Shown: positions 1-10,164 of the stretch, piece after piece
Layout of the letters: every line of letters begins with the position of its first letter
Numbering within the stretch: the stretch's first letter is position 1
NCBI RefSeq assembly: GCF_900099785.1
Contig: NZ_FNDS01000002.1
Coordinates: 186,001 to 250,000, forward strand
DNA length: 64,000 nt
Origin: Pseudomonas panipatensis
Lineage (GTDB): Bacteria; Pseudomonadota; Gammaproteobacteria; Pseudomonadales; Pseudomonadaceae
Direction of reading: 5' to 3'
Program-made: the position numbers and the translations under genes
The notes under the pieces: generated by a model
Told to the model about the DNA's origin: nothing
The model's input: only the letters and a program-made list of their open reading frames with translations
Databases searched by the model: none

Positions 1-23
1 CCGCCGTCTGAAGCCCGGCAGCG

Positions 24-1511
24 CTATTTGCGCTTGTCTTTCTTTTTCTTCTCGGCCTTCTTGTGGTGCGACATCAAGCGGCGCTTCTTGTTGACCTGGC
101 GCTCGGTGAGCTGGGTCTTCTTGCCCTCGAACGGGTTGTCGCCGCCCTTGTACTCGATACGGATCGGCGTACCGACCAGCTTGAGCACGCGCCGGTAGGT
201 CTTCTCCAGGTAACGGGTGTAGGCCTTGGGCACCGCGTCGACCTGGTTGCCGTGGATCACGATCAGCGGCGGGTTGGCACCGCCGAGGTGGGCATAGCGC
301 AGCTTGATGCGGCGACCGTTGACCATCGGCGGCTGGTGCACCTGCACCGCGTCCTCGAGGATCTGCGTCAGTTTGCTGGTCGGCCAGCGGGTCACGGCGG
401 AACGGAACGACTCCTGCACCGATTTGTACAGGTGGCCGACGCCGGTGCCGTGCAGCGCGGAAATGAAGTGGATGTCGGCGAAGTCGACGAACAGCAGACG
501 GCGCTCCAGCTCGGTCTTCACGTAGTCACGCTCGCCCGAATCCATGCCGTCCCACTTGTTCAGTGCGATGACCAGCGCGCGGCCGGTCTCCAGGACGAAG
601 CCGAGCAGATTGAGGTCGTGCTCGACCACGCCTTCGCGGGCGTCCATCACGAAGATCACCACGTTGGCGTCCTGGATGGCCTGCAGGGTCTTCACCACCG
701 AGAACTTTTCCACCGCTTCGAAGATCTTGCCGCGGCGGCGAACGCCGGCGGTGTCGATCAGGGTGTACTTCTCGTCGTTGCGCTCGAAGGGAATGTAGAT
801 GCTGTCGCGGGTGGTGCCGGCCTGATCGTAGACGATCACCCGCTCCTCGCCGAGCATGCGGTTGACCAGGGTCGATTTGCCGACGTTGGGACGGCCGATG
901 ATGGCGATCTTGATGCCATCCTTTTCGCTCGGGCCGGGAATCCGCTTGGCTTCCTGGCCTTCGGCGACCTCTTCGAGTTCGTCGGGGGCGTCGTTGTCTT
1001 CCGGCGCATCGCTGTCCGGCAGGAACAGTTCGCCGAGGGCTTCCTGCAACATCTGGGTGATGCCACGGCCGTGGGCGGCGGCGATCGGCAGCGCGTCGCC
1101 GAGGCCCAGCGGGCTGAACTCGGCGCGGGCGATGTCCGGGTCGACGGTATCGACCTTGTTCGCCACCAGGTAGCTGCGCTTGTTCCGCTTGCGCAGGTGC
1201 TCGGCGATCATCTGGTCGGCGGCGGTCATGCCGGCGCGCGAGTCGACCATGAACAGCACGGCATCGGCCTCTTCGATCGCCTGCAGCGATTGCTCGGCCA
1301 TTTTCGCATCGATGCCTTCCTCATCACCGGAAATACCCCCGGTATCGATGACGATGAACTTCTTGCCCTGCCATTTGGCTTCGCCGTACTGGCGGTCGCG
1401 GGTCAGACCAGCGTATTCGGCGACGATGGCGTCGCGCGTCTTGGTCAGGCGGTTGAACAGGGTGGACTTGCCGACGTTGGGGCGGCCCACCAGGGCGATT
1501 ACGGGAACCAT
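24..1511 (-). CDS. der: Ribosome biogenesis GTPase Der (EngA)
   Basis: Essential GTPase that assists late 50S subunit assembly in the cytoplasm. The 495-residue protein has two tandem GTPase domains. The first has the P-loop GRPNVGKS at residues 9-16, DTGG at 56-59 and NKVD near 118. The second has another GRPNVGKS near residue 207 and NKWD near 318. An acidic linker rich in Asp/Glu separates them (about 165-195). A KH-like domain follows, and the protein ends in a strongly lysine-rich tail, as is common in this family. The start is ATG preceded by CTGGAGAG on the coding strand. It is the last complete gene of a minus-strand series and is separated from bamB by a terminator-like hairpin, so it is probably transcribed on its own. 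Only 23 bases lie beyond its stop in this window. Confidence 0.97.
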   Translation of the reverse strand: MVPVIALVGRPNVGKSTLFNRLTKTRDAIVAEYAGLTRDRQYGEAKWQGKKFIVIDTGGISGDEEGIDAKMAEQSLQAIEEADAVLFMVDSRAGMTAADQMIAEHLRKRNKRSYLVANKVDTVDPDIARAEFSPLGLGDALPIAAAHGRGITQMLQEALGELFLPDSDAPEDNDAPDELEEVAEGQEAKRIPGPSEKDGIKIAIIGRPNVGKSTLVNRMLGEERVIVYDQAGTTRDSIYIPFERNDEKYTLIDTAGVRRRGKIFEAVEKFSVVKTLQAIQDANVVIFVMDAREGVVEHDLNLLGFVLETGRALVIALNKWDGMDSGERDYVKTELERRLLFVDFADIHFISALHGTGVGHLYKSVQESFRSAVTRWPTSKLTQILEDAVQVHQPPMVNGRRIKLRYAHLGGANPPLIVIHGNQVDAVPKAYTRYLEKTYRRVLKLVGTPIRIEYKGGDNPFEGKKTQLTERQVNKKRRLMSHHKKAEKKKKDKRK

Positions 1512-1594
1512 GCGGCTCTCCAGGAAAAATGCAGAAATTCAGAAGGTGCTTTCAAATTAGCCGAGCATCGCTCGGGTCATGTGAAAACACCCGC

Positions 1595-1637
1595 TCAGAA
1601 AACAATCCGGCCGCTGCCGTTACACGACAGCGGCCGG
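1595..1637 (-). terminator. Intrinsic terminator-like hairpin after bamB
   Basis: On the minus strand a perfect 10-bp stem (CCGGCCGCTG at 1607-1616 with CAGCGGCCGG at 1628-1637, 11-nt loop) is followed by ATTGTTTTCT. It lies 15 bases after the bamB stop and ahead of der, so it probably ends the bamB transcript. Confidence 0.6.
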
Positions 1638-1652
1638 CATGTAACACACAGC

Positions 1653-2795
1653 TTAGCGAATGGTGTAAGCGACCAGCTTGCCGCTGTTGCCGAACACGTA
1701 CATCCAGCTGCCGACGACCAGCGGGCGCACGCGCACGCCGTCACCGTCGACCTTCTCGCGGCCGACGAAGCGGCCATCCACCTGGCTCAGCAGGTGCACG
1801 TAACCTTCCAGGTCACCCACCACCACGTTGCTGGAGAAGACCGCCGGAGCGGACAGTTGGCGGCGCGCCAGGGATTCGTTGCTCCACAGCGACGAGGAAC
1901 TGCGGCCATCGAGCGCTTCGACGGTGCCGCTGGCCTCGCTGACGTAGACGTTGCCGAAGCCTTCGGCGACGCCGGCGTAGCTGGACGCTTCACGCTGCCA
2001 GATCACCCGGCCGCTGGCCGGATCGAGGGCAGCGGCGCGACCTTGGTAGCTGGCGACGTAGAGGGTGTTGTCGACCAGGGTCAGGCCACCGTCGATGTCC
2101 ACCACGCGGTCCAGCTCGGAACGACCTTGCGGAATCGCGACACGCTGTTCCCAGACCGGCAGACCACGCTGCAGATCCACCGCCACGACCTTGCCGCTGG
2201 CCAGGCCGGCGATCGCCAGACGCCCGGCGATCAGCGGCGAACCGGTACCACGGAGGGTCAGCACGGGCACGCTGTTCTCGTAGGCCCAACGCTGGTTACC
2301 GGTGCTGGCTTCGAGAGCGATCAGCTTGTCGTCCTGGGTCTGCAGCAGCACCACATCACCATCGGTGACCGGAGCCGACAGCACTTCGCTGGGCACGCGG
2401 GTACGCCATTTCTGCTCGCCGGTGGCGGCGTTCAGGGCGATCACATCGCCTTTCAGGGTACCGACCAGCACCAGGCCACCGCCGACACCGACGCCACCGG
2501 AAACCGGCAGCTCGAGGTCCTGCTTCCACAGTACGTCGCCGCTTTCGCGTTGAATGGCCATGACCCGGCCTTCAGCGGACGCGGCATAGATGGTCGAACC
2601 ATCGACCGCGGGCTGGAGCAGCTCGTACAGCTCACCCTGGCCATCGCCGACCGAACGGCTCCACTGCTTCTGCAGGCGTACCTCTTCCTTGAAGTCGGTA
2701 AGCTCCGCCGGCGGCAGTTCTTTCTTGCTGTTGCTGCTGCAACCAACCGCCAGCAGGGTCAGCGCTAGCAGCGCAACATGTTTCCAGCGCAGCAT
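1653..2795 (-). CDS. bamB: Outer-membrane assembly lipoprotein BamB
   Basis: Lipoprotein subunit of the BAM complex that helps insert beta-barrel proteins into the outer membrane. The 380-residue product starts with a lipoprotein signal whose lipobox LAVGC gives an acylated Cys at about residue 19. The rest is a series of PQQ-type beta-propeller blades (repeated patterns such as VYASAEGRV and ALDPASGRVIW). I chose the ATG at 2795 because GGGAGG lies 8 bases upstream; an in-frame GTG at 2804 overlaps that ribosome-binding site. The upstream yfgM-like stop is one base away, so the two are translationally coupled. The order hisS-yfgM-bamB-der is the usual one in gammaproteobacteria. Confidence 0.95.
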   Translation of the reverse strand: MLRWKHVALLALTLLAVGCSSNSKKELPPAELTDFKEEVRLQKQWSRSVGDGQGELYELLQPAVDGSTIYAASAEGRVMAIQRESGDVLWKQDLELPVSGGVGVGGGLVLVGTLKGDVIALNAATGEQKWRTRVPSEVLSAPVTDGDVVLLQTQDDKLIALEASTGNQRWAYENSVPVLTLRGTGSPLIAGRLAIAGLASGKVVAVDLQRGLPVWEQRVAIPQGRSELDRVVDIDGGLTLVDNTLYVASYQGRAAALDPASGRVIWQREASSYAGVAEGFGNVYVSEASGTVEALDGRSSSSLWSNESLARRQLSAPAVFSSNVVVGDLEGYVHLLSQVDGRFVGREKVDGDGVRVRPLVVGSWMYVFGNSGKLVAYTIR

Positions 2796-2796
2796 T

Positions 2797-3441
2797 TCAG
2801 GCACCTCCCTTGGCGAGATCGTCGAGCTTCACTTGCAGGGCGCCGGCGGCGGCGTCATCCGGCAGTGCAGCCTTGGCTTTTTCATAGGCGGAACGGGCGT
2901 CGTCGGTGCGCTTGAGTTGCACCAGCAGGTCGCCCTTGAGTTCTTCACGGCTGGCCAGATAGGCCTTGTCGGTGTCGCCTTCGAGCAGCTTCAGGCCGTC
3001 TTCGACCTTGCCCTGGGCAGCCAGCACACGGGCCAGGCGCTGACGCGCCAGCTCGCCGAGGGTGGCGTCCACCGGCTTGTCGACGATGGCCTTGAGCTCG
3101 GCCGCGGCATCATCCAGCTTGCCGGCGTCCACCGCGACCTTGGCGACGAACAGGCGGCCGTACTGGGCGTACTGGGTCCCGGCATATTCACTGGTGAGCT
3201 TGCCGGCCAGTTCAGCGACGCGCGCGGTATCCGGCTGACCGGACGGAGTGAGCGAACTCTCCACCAGTTGCTGGTAGAGGATGGACGCGTTCTGCGCCTG
3301 GGTGGCCTGGTACTTTTTCCAGGCCTGCCAGCCGAACACCACCACCAACGCCAGCGCGGCACCGGTGAGCAGGGGCATGCCGTTGCGCTGCCACCAGTCC
3401 TTGATGTCCGCCAGTTGTTCTTCTTCGGTACGCGTGGTCAC
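2797..3441 (-). CDS. yfgM: YfgM-like inner-membrane chaperone-associated TPR protein
   Basis: YfgM family (ancillary SecYEG translocon subunit): a single-pass inner-membrane protein whose periplasmic part is thought to work with PpiD in trafficking outer-membrane and periplasmic proteins. The 214-residue product has a short cytoplasmic N-terminus, one membrane segment (LLTGAALALVVVFGWQAW, about residues 20-37) and a C-terminal TPR-like helical domain. I start it at the GTG at 3441, which has AGGAG upstream and reads VTTRTEEEQLADIKDWW; the longer open frame has no support. It lies between hisS (25-base gap) and bamB (one-base gap), in an operon-like arrangement. Confidence 0.9.
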   Translation of the reverse strand: MTTRTEEEQLADIKDWWQRNGMPLLTGAALALVVVFGWQAWKKYQATQAQNASILYQQLVESSLTPSGQPDTARVAELAGKLTSEYAGTQYAQYGRLFVAKVAVDAGKLDDAAAELKAIVDKPVDATLGELARQRLARVLAAQGKVEDGLKLLEGDTDKAYLASREELKGDLLVQLKRTDDARSAYEKAKAALPDDAAAGALQVKLDDLAKGGA

Positions 3442-3466
3442 CCCAATACTCCTATTCGGTCTTTTC

Positions 3467-4756
3467 TCAAGCCCGCTGGATGCAGGCCGCCAGGTGCTCG
3501 GGCAGAGCATCCCAGCCTATGTTCTGTTGCTCACCCTCGCCACGCAGGGGTTTGAAACCTACCACGCGCGCCGCCAGCTCGTCGTCACCCATGATCAAGG
3601 CGTACTGAGCCCCGCTCTTGTCGGCTTTCTTGAACTGGCTCTTGAAGCTACCGGCCCCGGCATTGACCAACAGGCGCACGCCCGGCAGTACGTCGCGCAG
3701 GTGCTCGGCCAGGGTCAGGGCGGCCAGTTCGGCCGGCTCGCCGAAGGCGCAGAAGTAGAGGTCGGCCGGACGGCTGAGTTCCGCTGGGACCAGGCCCAGG
3801 GTTTCCAGCAGCAGCACCAGACGTTCGACGCCCATGGCGAAGCCCACGCCCGGCGTCGGCTTGCCGCCGAACTGGCTAACCAGCCCGTCATAGCGCCCCC
3901 CGGCGCAAACGGTGCCCTGCGAGCCGAGCTTGGTGGTGACCCACTCGAAGACGGTACGGCCGTAGTAATCCAGGCCACGGACCAGCTTCGGATTGATCTC
4001 ATAGGCGATGCCGGCCGCATCGAGGCGTGCTTTCAGCCCGTCGAAGTGCAGACGCGACTCTTCATCCAGGTAATCGTGCAGGGTCGGTGCACCGACGAGC
4101 AGGGCCTGGGTGGCCTCCACCTTGCTGTCGAGGATACGCAGTGGATTGGTGGTGAGGCGGCGCTGGCTGTCTTCGTCGAGTTGATCGAAGCGTTCCTTGA
4201 GATAGGCCACCAGGGCATCGCGATAGATCGCACGCGCCTCGCTGGAACCCAGGCTGTTCAGTTGCAGGGTCACAGAATCGGACAGGCCGAGCTGTTTCCA
4301 CAGGCGCCAGGTCAGCACGATCAGCTCGGCGTCGATGTCCGGGCCGGGCAGGTTGAAGACTTCCACGCCCATCTGGTGGAACTGGCGATAGCGACCCTTC
4401 TGCGGTTTCTCGTAGCGGAACATGGGGCCGGCGTACCACAGCTTCTGTACCTGGCCGCCACCGGTCAGGCCGTGTTCGAGCATCGCCCGCACGGTCCCCG
4501 CGGTGCCTTCCGGGCGCAGGGTCAGCGACTCTTCGTTGCGATCGAGGAAGGTGTACATCTCCTTGTCGACCACATCGGTGCCTTCGCCGATACCACGCGC
4601 GAACAGCTCGGTGAATTCGAGAATGGGCAGACGGATTTCGCTGTAGCCATAGCCTTCCAGGAGGTTGGCCAGGGTGTTTTCCAAGTAACGCCAGACCGGG
4701 GTCTGTTCCGGCAGGATGTCGTTCATGCCACGAATGGCTTGCAGGGACTTGCTCAC
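3467..4756 (-). CDS. hisS: Histidine--tRNA ligase
   Basis: Class II aminoacyl-tRNA synthetase that charges tRNA-His in the cytoplasm. The 429-residue product carries motif 2 ([11 protein letters not shown] and [17 protein letters not shown], about residues 80-125), the histidine-specific loop [15 protein letters not shown] (about 258-272) and the motif 3 region [13 protein letters not shown]-terminal anticodon-binding domain follows. The start is GTG, reading [16 protein letters not shown], as in relatives. It lies 18 bases after ispG on the same strand and 25 bases before the yfgM-like gene. Confidence 0.97.
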   Translation of the reverse strand: MSKSLQAIRGMNDILPEQTPVWRYLENTLANLLEGYGYSEIRLPILEFTELFARGIGEGTDVVDKEMYTFLDRNEESLTLRPEGTAGTVRAMLEHGLTGGGQVQKLWYAGPMFRYEKPQKGRYRQFHQMGVEVFNLPGPDIDAELIVLTWRLWKQLGLSDSVTLQLNSLGSSEARAIYRDALVAYLKERFDQLDEDSQRRLTTNPLRILDSKVEATQALLVGAPTLHDYLDEESRLHFDGLKARLDAAGIAYEINPKLVRGLDYYGRTVFEWVTTKLGSQGTVCAGGRYDGLVSQFGGKPTPGVGFAMGVERLVLLLETLGLVPAELSRPADLYFCAFGEPAELAALTLAEHLRDVLPGVRLLVNAGAGSFKSQFKKADKSGAQYALIMGDDELAARVVGFKPLRGEGEQQNIGWDALPEHLAACIQRA

Positions 4757-4774
4757 GTAGGGTCCTTGTTGCGA

Positions 4775-5887
4775 TCAGCCGCGCACGATCAACGATGCAT
4801 CGGCTTCGGCCCGTTCGGCCGCTTTTTCGCGGATCAGCCGTTCCAGCTCATCCACCAGGTTGTCGTTATTGAGTTTCTGCGCCGGCTTGCCGTCGATGTA
4901 GACCAGGTTGTTCGGCGTGCCGCCGGTGAGGCCGATGTGCGCCTCCTTGGCTTCGCCGGGACCATTGACCACGCAGCCGATCACCGCCACGTCCAGCGGT
5001 ACCAGCAGGTCTTCCAGGCGGCCTTCGAGTTCGTTCATGGTCTTGACCACATCGAAGTTCTGCCGCGAGCAGCTCGGGCAGGCGATGAAGTTGATGCCAC
5101 GCGAACGCAGGTGCAGCGACTTGAGGATGTCGAAACCGACCTTGATCTCCTCCACCGGGTCGGCGGCCAGGGAGATGCGGATGGTGTCGCCGATGCCTTC
5201 GGCCAGGAGCATGCCCAGGCCGACCGCGGACTTCACCGTACCGGAACGCAAGCCGCCGGCTTCGGTGATGCCCAGGTGCAGGGGCTGTTCGATCTGCTTG
5301 GCCAGCAAGCGGTAGGCTGCGACGGCCATGAACACGTCGGAGGCCTTCACGCTGACCTTGAAATTCTGGAAGTCCAGCTTGTCGAGGTGATCGACATGGC
5401 GCATGGCCGATTCCAGCAGGGCCTCGGGGGTCGGCTCGCCGTATTTCTTCTGCAGGTCCTTTTCCAGCGAGCCGGCGTTGACGCCGATGCGGATCGGAAT
5501 GTTGCGCTCGCGGGCCGCGTCGACCACGGCCCGGACACGGTCTTCACGACCGATGTTGCCCGGGTTGATGCGCAGGCAGTCGACACCGAGTTCAGCGACG
5601 CGCAGGGCGATCTTGTAGTCGAAGTGAATATCGGCGACCAGCGGCACGCGAACCTGCTGTTTGATCTTGCCGAAGGCTTCGGCGGCGTCCATGTCCGGCA
5701 CCGAGACGCGAACGATGTCGGCGCCGGCGTCTTCCAGGCGGCGAATCTGCGCGACGGTGGCAGCGACGTCCAGGGTATCGGTGTTGGTCATGCTCTGCAC
5801 GGCGATGGGCGCATCGCCCCCCACCGGCACCGAACCAACCCAGATCTTGCGGGACTGGCGACGTTTGATCGGAGAAGCGCAATGCAT
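4775..5887 (-). CDS. ispG: 4-hydroxy-3-methylbut-2-enyl-diphosphate synthase IspG
   Basis: Penultimate enzyme of the MEP isoprenoid pathway; a [4Fe-4S] protein converting MEcPP to HMBPP. It has an N-terminal TIM-barrel-like domain and a C-terminal Fe-S domain. The cluster cysteines are visible in [12 protein letters not shown] (about residues 262-273) and in [10 protein letters not shown] (about 304). The length is 370 residues from the ATG at 5887, which I prefer because GGTGGA lies 8 bases upstream; an in-frame GTG 12 bases earlier overlaps the end of rodZ. The ispG start sits one base after the rodZ stop, and rodZ-ispG-hisS form a tight run. Confidence 0.96.
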   Translation of the reverse strand: MHCASPIKRRQSRKIWVGSVPVGGDAPIAVQSMTNTDTLDVAATVAQIRRLEDAGADIVRVSVPDMDAAEAFGKIKQQVRVPLVADIHFDYKIALRVAELGVDCLRINPGNIGREDRVRAVVDAARERNIPIRIGVNAGSLEKDLQKKYGEPTPEALLESAMRHVDHLDKLDFQNFKVSVKASDVFMAVAAYRLLAKQIEQPLHLGITEAGGLRSGTVKSAVGLGMLLAEGIGDTIRISLAADPVEEIKVGFDILKSLHLRSRGINFIACPSCSRQNFDVVKTMNELEGRLEDLLVPLDVAVIGCVVNGPGEAKEAHIGLTGGTPNNLVYIDGKPAQKLNNDNLVDELERLIREKAAERAEADASLIVRG

Positions 5888-5888
5888 C

Positions 5889-6950
5889 TTAATGTCCACC
5901 CAACTTCATGCGTGCGGTCTCACCGTGGGCATACGGCGAAACATCGACCGGCTGGCCGTTGTAGCTGACCTGGGCACCGCGGGCGTAGCCCAGGCGCACT
6001 TCGACGGGCGCCTTGCCGGCGACCTCGAAGGAATCGCCCTTGCGCTTCAAGGCACTGACCAGCACCTTGCCATCGGCATCGGTGACCTGGGTCCAGCAAT
6101 CGGCGACGAATTGAACCTTGACCACGCCCTGTCCAGCCGCCGCCACGACGGGCTCCGCGGGCTGCAACGGCGCGCTGGCCGGTGCGACGGGCGCAACAGG
6201 AGCCACGGGAGCGGCGACAGGCAGTGCCGGCTGGGCAACGTGCGCCAGCGGAGCGGCCGGAGCGCTTTCGACGGTGCTCGGGGCGCTCGCAGCGGGCACA
6301 ACGGCCACTGTTGCAGGAGCCGTCGGCTGGGCCGGAACACCCGGCGCTGCGGCGCCCTGCTCAGGCGTCGCGGCCGTATCGGCGGCCGGCGCGCTCGGCG
6401 ACGGAGGGTTCGCCTTGTCTTCCGCGACGGCCTGATCTTCCGGCTCGTCCAGGGTATGGATTTCAGTGGTGCCGTCGGCGCTCTCGACTTCGACGTGCTC
6501 CATGTTCAGGTTGGTGTTCTCGACCAGGCTGCGACCGGAGCGCTCCTGCCACCAGAAATAGCCAAAGCCCACCAGGATAGCCAGCAGCACCAGGCTGAAC
6601 AGACGCAGCAGGTTGCGCGACAGGCGCATCGGCTCGGCCACTCGGCCAAGGCTCTGCACGGTGCTGCCGGTGGCGTCGGTGCCGGTGTACTGGTCGAAGG
6701 AGTTGACCATCTGCGCCTGGTCCATGCCCAGCAGCTTGGCATAGGCACGCACGTAACCACGGGCGAAGGTGTGCCCGGGCAACTTATCGAAAGCGCCCTG
6801 CTCGAGATGGTGCAGCGAGGCTTCGGTCAGGTTCAGTTGAGCGGCTACCTGAGTGGTCGACCAGCCCCTGTTCTCGCGCGCCTGGCGCAGGGCTTCACCG
6901 GGATTCGCGCGGGTCGATGCTAGGACCTCTGGCTGCGACGTCTTCATCAT
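5889..6950 (-). CDS. rodZ: Cytoskeletal protein RodZ
   Basis: Membrane protein that links MreB to the cell-wall elongation machinery. The 353-residue product has a cytoplasmic helix-turn-helix domain (about residues 15-85, including [18 protein letters not shown]). One membrane segment follows ([20 protein letters not shown], about 113-132), then a long Ala/Pro-rich periplasmic linker and a C-terminal DUF4115 beta domain. The ATG overlaps the pilF stop as ATGA, so the pair is translationally coupled. A second ATG follows immediately; either could be used. Confidence 0.93.
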   Translation of the reverse strand: MMKTSQPEVLASTRANPGEALRQARENRGWSTTQVAAQLNLTEASLHHLEQGAFDKLPGHTFARGYVRAYAKLLGMDQAQMVNSFDQYTGTDATGSTVQSLGRVAEPMRLSRNLLRLFSLVLLAILVGFGYFWWQERSGRSLVENTNLNMEHVEVESADGTTEIHTLDEPEDQAVAEDKANPPSPSAPAADTAATPEQGAAAPGVPAQPTAPATVAVVPAASAPSTVESAPAAPLAHVAQPALPVAAPVAPVAPVAPASAPLQPAEPVVAAAGQGVVKVQFVADCWTQVTDADGKVLVSALKRKGDSFEVAGKAPVEVRLGYARGAQVSYNGQPVDVSPYAHGETARMKLGGH

Positions 6951-7705
6951 TTCTCTGCCTGGTATGCCTGGTATTCGGGAGAAGCGGGATACAGGCGCTT
7001 CAGTTGCAGGCCATAGCTGGCCGCCGTGTCCTTGTCATCAAAGACCTTGGCGAGCCGGACGCCGAGCAACAGGCTCTGGGCGCTTTGCTGGCCCTGCTTC
7101 AAATATTCGTCGTAGTAGGTGCGCGCCGGCACGTATTGCCGTTCGTCATAGGAGAGCTGCGCCATTTGCAGCAGCGCGCTGGGCTGCCGGCGATTGAGGC
7201 GCAGGGCCTTCTCGAAGAACTGCTTGGCCTGAGCCCGCTGATTCAGTTGCAGGCTCACCAGACCAAGGTTTTCGAAGACCCGCGAACGCTCGGGGTACAT
7301 ACCGTCGGAGGCGGCCTTCTGGTACACGTCGAAGGCTTCCTGATAGCGCTTCTGCTCGAACAGGAAGCCGCCATAGTTGTTCAGGATGCGCGAGTCGCCG
7401 GAGCGCGAGGACAGCGCCTTGCGGTATTCGGCCTCGGCCATCTTCGGTTCCATCTCGGTCTGGTAGACCAGGGCCAGTGCCGCGTGGGCGTCGGCACTGG
7501 AAGAATCCAGCTCCAGCGCCTGGCGCAGCGGCACCTTGGCCTGCTCGGTGTTACCCGACTGGAGATAGCCGATGCCTAGCTGGATGTAGGCATCGCGGGC
7601 CTCAAGACGGCCCTTGGATGTGGTCAGGGGATCCTGCTTTCCGGTCGTCACGCAACCCGCCAGCACAGAAGCCAACAGTACGAACAGCGCGGCGCGCAAG
7701 GTCAT
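6947..7705 (-). CDS. pilF: Type IV pilus biogenesis lipoprotein PilF
   Basis: Outer-membrane lipoprotein (pilotin) needed for PilQ secretin localisation and multimerisation in type IV pili. The 252-residue product has a lipoprotein signal with lipobox LAGC (acylated Cys near residue 17) followed by TPR repeats. I start it at the ATG at 7705, with GGGAGGA upstream; the longer open frame runs back into rlmN and lacks a signal peptide at its N-terminus. The stop overlaps the rodZ start. The placement between rlmN and rodZ, far from other pilus genes, is typical of Pseudomonas and relatives. Confidence 0.94.
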   Translation of the reverse strand: MTLRAALFVLLASVLAGCVTTGKQDPLTTSKGRLEARDAYIQLGIGYLQSGNTEQAKVPLRQALELDSSSADAHAALALVYQTEMEPKMAEAEYRKALSSRSGDSRILNNYGGFLFEQKRYQEAFDVYQKAASDGMYPERSRVFENLGLVSLQLNQRAQAKQFFEKALRLNRRQPSALLQMAQLSYDERQYVPARTYYDEYLKQGQQSAQSLLLGVRLAKVFDDKDTAASYGLQLKRLYPASPEYQAYQAEK

Positions 7706-7721
7706 CGGAATCCTCCCCTGA

Positions 7722-8870
7722 TCAGTTTCGAGTACTGGCGGTCGGTGCGTTTTCGGCGTCCGACGCCAACTGGCGTACGGCAATGTAACGTTCGCTGCGA
7801 CGGGTGCGGTCCATCACCTGTCCAACCAATTGGCCACAAGCGGCATCGATATCTTCGCCACGGGTGGTGCGCACCGTAACGTTGAATCCCCCCTTGTGCA
7901 GCATGTCCTGGAAACGACGGATGGAGTTGTTGCTCGGCCGCTCGTACCCGGAATGAGGGAAGGGATTAAACGGAATCAGGTTGATCTTGCAAGGGAAATC
8001 CTTGAGCAATGCGATCAACTGCTCGGCATGCTCAGGCTGATCGTTGACATCCTTGAGCAGGGTGTACTCGACGGTCAGCACGCGTTCCTTGCCCAGCCGG
8101 GTGATGTAGCGCCGGCAGGCATCCAGCAACATGGCCAGCGGGTACTTCTTGTTGATCGGCACCAACTGGTTGCGCAGTTCGTCGTTGGGCGCGTGCAGGG
8201 ACAGCGCCAGGGAGACGTCGGTGACTTCGCCGAGCTTGTCGATCATCGGTACCACGCCAGAGGTGGACAAGGTCACCTTGCGTTTGGAGATACCGTAACC
8301 GAAGTCCTCCATCATGATGCTCATGGCGGTGACGACGTTGTCGAAGTTCAGCAGCGGCTCACCCATCCCCATCATCACCACGTTGGTGATGGCACGGTCG
8401 ATCTTGCCGGGAACGGTGCCGAAGGATTTGTTGGCGATCCACACCTGGCCGATGATTTCGGCGGAGGTCAGGTCGCTGTTGAAGCCCTGTTTGCCGGTGG
8501 AGCAGAAACTGCAGTCCAGCGCACAGCCCGCCTGCGACGATACGCACAGGGTGCCGCGCCCGGCTTGCGGAATGTACACGGTCTCGACGCAACTGCCGGA
8601 AGCCACGCGCACCACCCACTTACGGGTGCCGTCCGCGGAGATGTCCTGGCTGACGATTTCCGGACCGCGAATCTCGGCACAGGCCTTGAGCTTTTCGCGC
8701 AAGGCCTTGCCGACATTGGTCATGGCGTCGAAGTCTTCGGCGCCAAAGTGGTGAATCCATTGCATCACCTGGCCAGCGCGGAAGCGCTTTTCACCGATGG
8801 ACTCGAAGAATTCCTCGAGCTGGGGCTTGGTCATGCCCAGCAGGTTGGCCTTAACAGCGGTATCAGTCAT
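7722..8870 (-). CDS. rlmN: Dual-specificity rRNA/tRNA methyltransferase RlmN
   Basis: Radical-SAM enzyme that methylates C2 of A2503 in 23S rRNA and A37 of some tRNAs. The radical-SAM motif [15 protein letters not shown] (CxxxCxxC) lies near residue 110 and the catalytic Cys region CGQLVGQ near 347. The length is 382 residues from the ATG at 8870, reading [20 protein letters not shown]; an upstream in-frame Met lacks a good ribosome-binding site while GAGGGTGA precedes this one. It lies between ndk and pilF with short gaps (27 and 16 bases). Confidence 0.96.
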   Translation of the reverse strand: MTDTAVKANLLGMTKPQLEEFFESIGEKRFRAGQVMQWIHHFGAEDFDAMTNVGKALREKLKACAEIRGPEIVSQDISADGTRKWVVRVASGSCVETVYIPQAGRGTLCVSSQAGCALDCSFCSTGKQGFNSDLTSAEIIGQVWIANKSFGTVPGKIDRAITNVVMMGMGEPLLNFDNVVTAMSIMMEDFGYGISKRKVTLSTSGVVPMIDKLGEVTDVSLALSLHAPNDELRNQLVPINKKYPLAMLLDACRRYITRLGKERVLTVEYTLLKDVNDQPEHAEQLIALLKDFPCKINLIPFNPFPHSGYERPSNNSIRRFQDMLHKGGFNVTVRTTRGEDIDAACGQLVGQVMDRTRRSERYIAVRQLASDAENAPTASTRN

Positions 8871-8897
8871 GGATTCACCCTCGCCCATTCGCCTGGA

Positions 8898-9329
8898 TCA
8901 GCGAATGCGCTCGCACACCTCGGTGGTGGCGAAGAAGTAGGCGATTTCGCGGGCAGCGGAAGCTTCCGAATCGGAGCCGTGCACAGCGTTCTCGTCGATG
9001 GAGACAGCGAAGTCGGCGCGGATGGTGCCGGCGTCGGCTTTCTTCGGATCGGTGGCGCCCATCAGCTCACGGTTCTTGGCGATGGCGTCTTCGCCTTCCA
9101 GAACCTGCAGAACGACCGGGCCGGAGGTCATGAAGGCAACCAGGTCCTTGAAGAAGGGACGCTCTTTGTGCTCGGCGTAGAAACCACCGGCTTCGCGCGC
9201 GGACAGTTGAACCATCTTGGAAGCGACAACGCGCAGACCGGCCTTCTCGAAGCGGGTCAGGATTTCGCCGATGACGTTCTTGGCGACGGCGTCGGGCTTG
9301 ATGATGGAGAAGGTACGTTGCAGGGCCAT
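8898..9329 (-). CDS. ndk: Nucleoside-diphosphate kinase
   Basis: Transfers the gamma-phosphate between nucleoside di- and triphosphates. At 143 residues it has the standard family length. The catalytic histidine is in [12 protein letters not shown] (about residues 114-125) and the N-terminal [10 protein letters not shown] motif is intact. The ATG at 9329 with CTGGAG upstream is chosen over a longer open frame. A leader of nearly 200 bases with a strong hairpin separates it from a promoter-like element near 9530, so it has its own transcription start downstream of the isc operon terminator. Confidence 0.97.
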   Translation of the reverse strand: MALQRTFSIIKPDAVAKNVIGEILTRFEKAGLRVVASKMVQLSAREAGGFYAEHKERPFFKDLVAFMTSGPVVLQVLEGEDAIAKNRELMGATDPKKADAGTIRADFAVSIDENAVHGSDSEASAAREIAYFFATTEVCERIR

Positions 9330-9445
9330 GGAAAACTCCAGAAAGCAAGGTTGGTAAAGCTGAGAAGCCCCTGGGGTGACCAGGAGCTCCTGTGATTCAG
9401 GGTAAGCCGCACGACGGCAGCAGCACGACGGCTGGCACGCGCGGA

Positions 9446-9470
9446 GCCGGCCCGTGGCAGACGGGCCGGC
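9446..9470 (-). other. Strong hairpin in the ndk leader
   Basis: A perfect 10-bp stem GCCGGCCCGT / ACGGGCCGGC with a 5-nt loop lies between the likely ndk promoter and the ndk ATG. No T-run follows on either strand, so it is not a simple intrinsic terminator. It may stabilise or regulate the ndk leader RNA. Confidence 0.45.
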
Positions 9471-9512
9471 GAGCTCCGCAAGAGCCCACACGGGGTTCTG
9501 TGAAGCTCACCT

Positions 9513-9541
9513 AAAGATAAAACCCGCGAATTATACGCGGG
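9513..9541 (-). promoter_or_regulatory. -10 element inside a small palindrome upstream of ndk
   Basis: On the minus strand CCCGCG-TATAATT-CGCGGG (9541-9523) is followed by TTTTATCTTT. TATAAT (9535-9530) is a perfect -10 hexamer likely to serve ndk, but I see no good -35. The hairpin plus T-rich tract could also act as a second terminator for the isc operon. Confidence 0.4.
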
Positions 9542-9545
9542 TTCG

Positions 9546-9578
9546 AAAAAAAGAGCAGCCGGCAGGACGAGCCGACTG
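9546..9578 (-). terminator. Terminator of the isc operon
   Basis: On the minus strand an 8-bp stem with one G-U pair (CAGTCGGC / GCCGGCTG, 7-nt loop) is followed by CTCTTTTTTT. It starts 27 bases after the iscX stop and fits an intrinsic terminator closing the isc operon. Confidence 0.75.
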
Positions 9579-9604
9579 CCGAGACAGCAAGCGCCGGGAC
9601 GCGC

Positions 9605-9805
9605 TCAGTCGGTCTCTTCGATCCAGGCGCTCTGGATTGCCTCGAGCACCTTCTCGCCACCGCGCTGGGGATCGTCAGTGAAATCCGGCAACTCCATGAC
9701 CCAACGGTGCAGATCGACGAAGTTCACGTAGCGCGGATCGACTTCCGGCTTGCTTTCCGCCAACTGGATAGCGATTTCCAACACATCGGTCCATTTCAGA
9801 CTCAT
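9605..9805 (-). CDS. iscX: Fe-S assembly adaptor IscX
   Basis: Small acidic protein (66 residues) that binds IscS and iron and modulates cysteine desulfurase activity. The family pattern MSLKWTDVLEIAIQL at the N-terminus and the conserved VNFVDLHRWV and DFTDDP segments are present. It is the last gene of the isc operon, 14 bases after fdx, and a terminator follows it directly. Confidence 0.93.
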   Translation of the reverse strand: MSLKWTDVLEIAIQLAESKPEVDPRYVNFVDLHRWVMELPDFTDDPQRGGEKVLEAIQSAWIEETD

Positions 9806-9819
9806 GCTTCGCGCCCCGC

Positions 9820-10158
9820 TCAGTGGCCTTCGGAAACCTGATTGATGGTGTATTTCGGGATCTCGACCACCAAGTCCTTCTCACCGACCACCGCCTGGCA
9901 GGATAGCCGCGAGTCCGGCTCCAGCCCCCACGCCTTGTCGAGCATGTCGTCTTCCAGCTCGTCGGAAGGCTCCAGCGAAGCGAAGCCCTCGCGCACGATC
10001 ACATGGCAAGTCGTGCAGGCACAGGACATCTCGCAGGCATGCTCGATTTCGATGCCATTGCGCAGCGCTGCCTTGATGATGGTCTCGCCCGGCTGGGCCT
10101 CGACCACCGCGCCCTCCGGGCAGTGCTCGGCGTTGGGCAGAAATACGATCTGCGGCAT
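9820..10158 (-). CDS. fdx: Isc-type [2Fe-2S] ferredoxin
   Basis: Adrenodoxin-type ferredoxin that supplies electrons during Fe-S cluster assembly on IscU. The 112-residue product has the cluster cysteines in CEMSCACTTCHV (about residues 40-51) and a fourth in SCQ near 86. It starts 6 bases after hscA, consistent with cotranscription. Confidence 0.95.
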   Translation of the reverse strand: MPQIVFLPNAEHCPEGAVVEAQPGETIIKAALRNGIEIEHACEMSCACTTCHVIVREGFASLEPSDELEDDMLDKAWGLEPDSRLSCQAVVGEKDLVVEIPKYTINQVSEGH

Positions 10159-10164
10159 TTTCGC

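Noticed and set aside
63-2768. A 901-codon open frame on the plus strand across der and bamB
   Set aside because: It is antisense to two clear conserved genes and has no family resemblance. Such long antisense frames are normal in GC-rich coding DNA.
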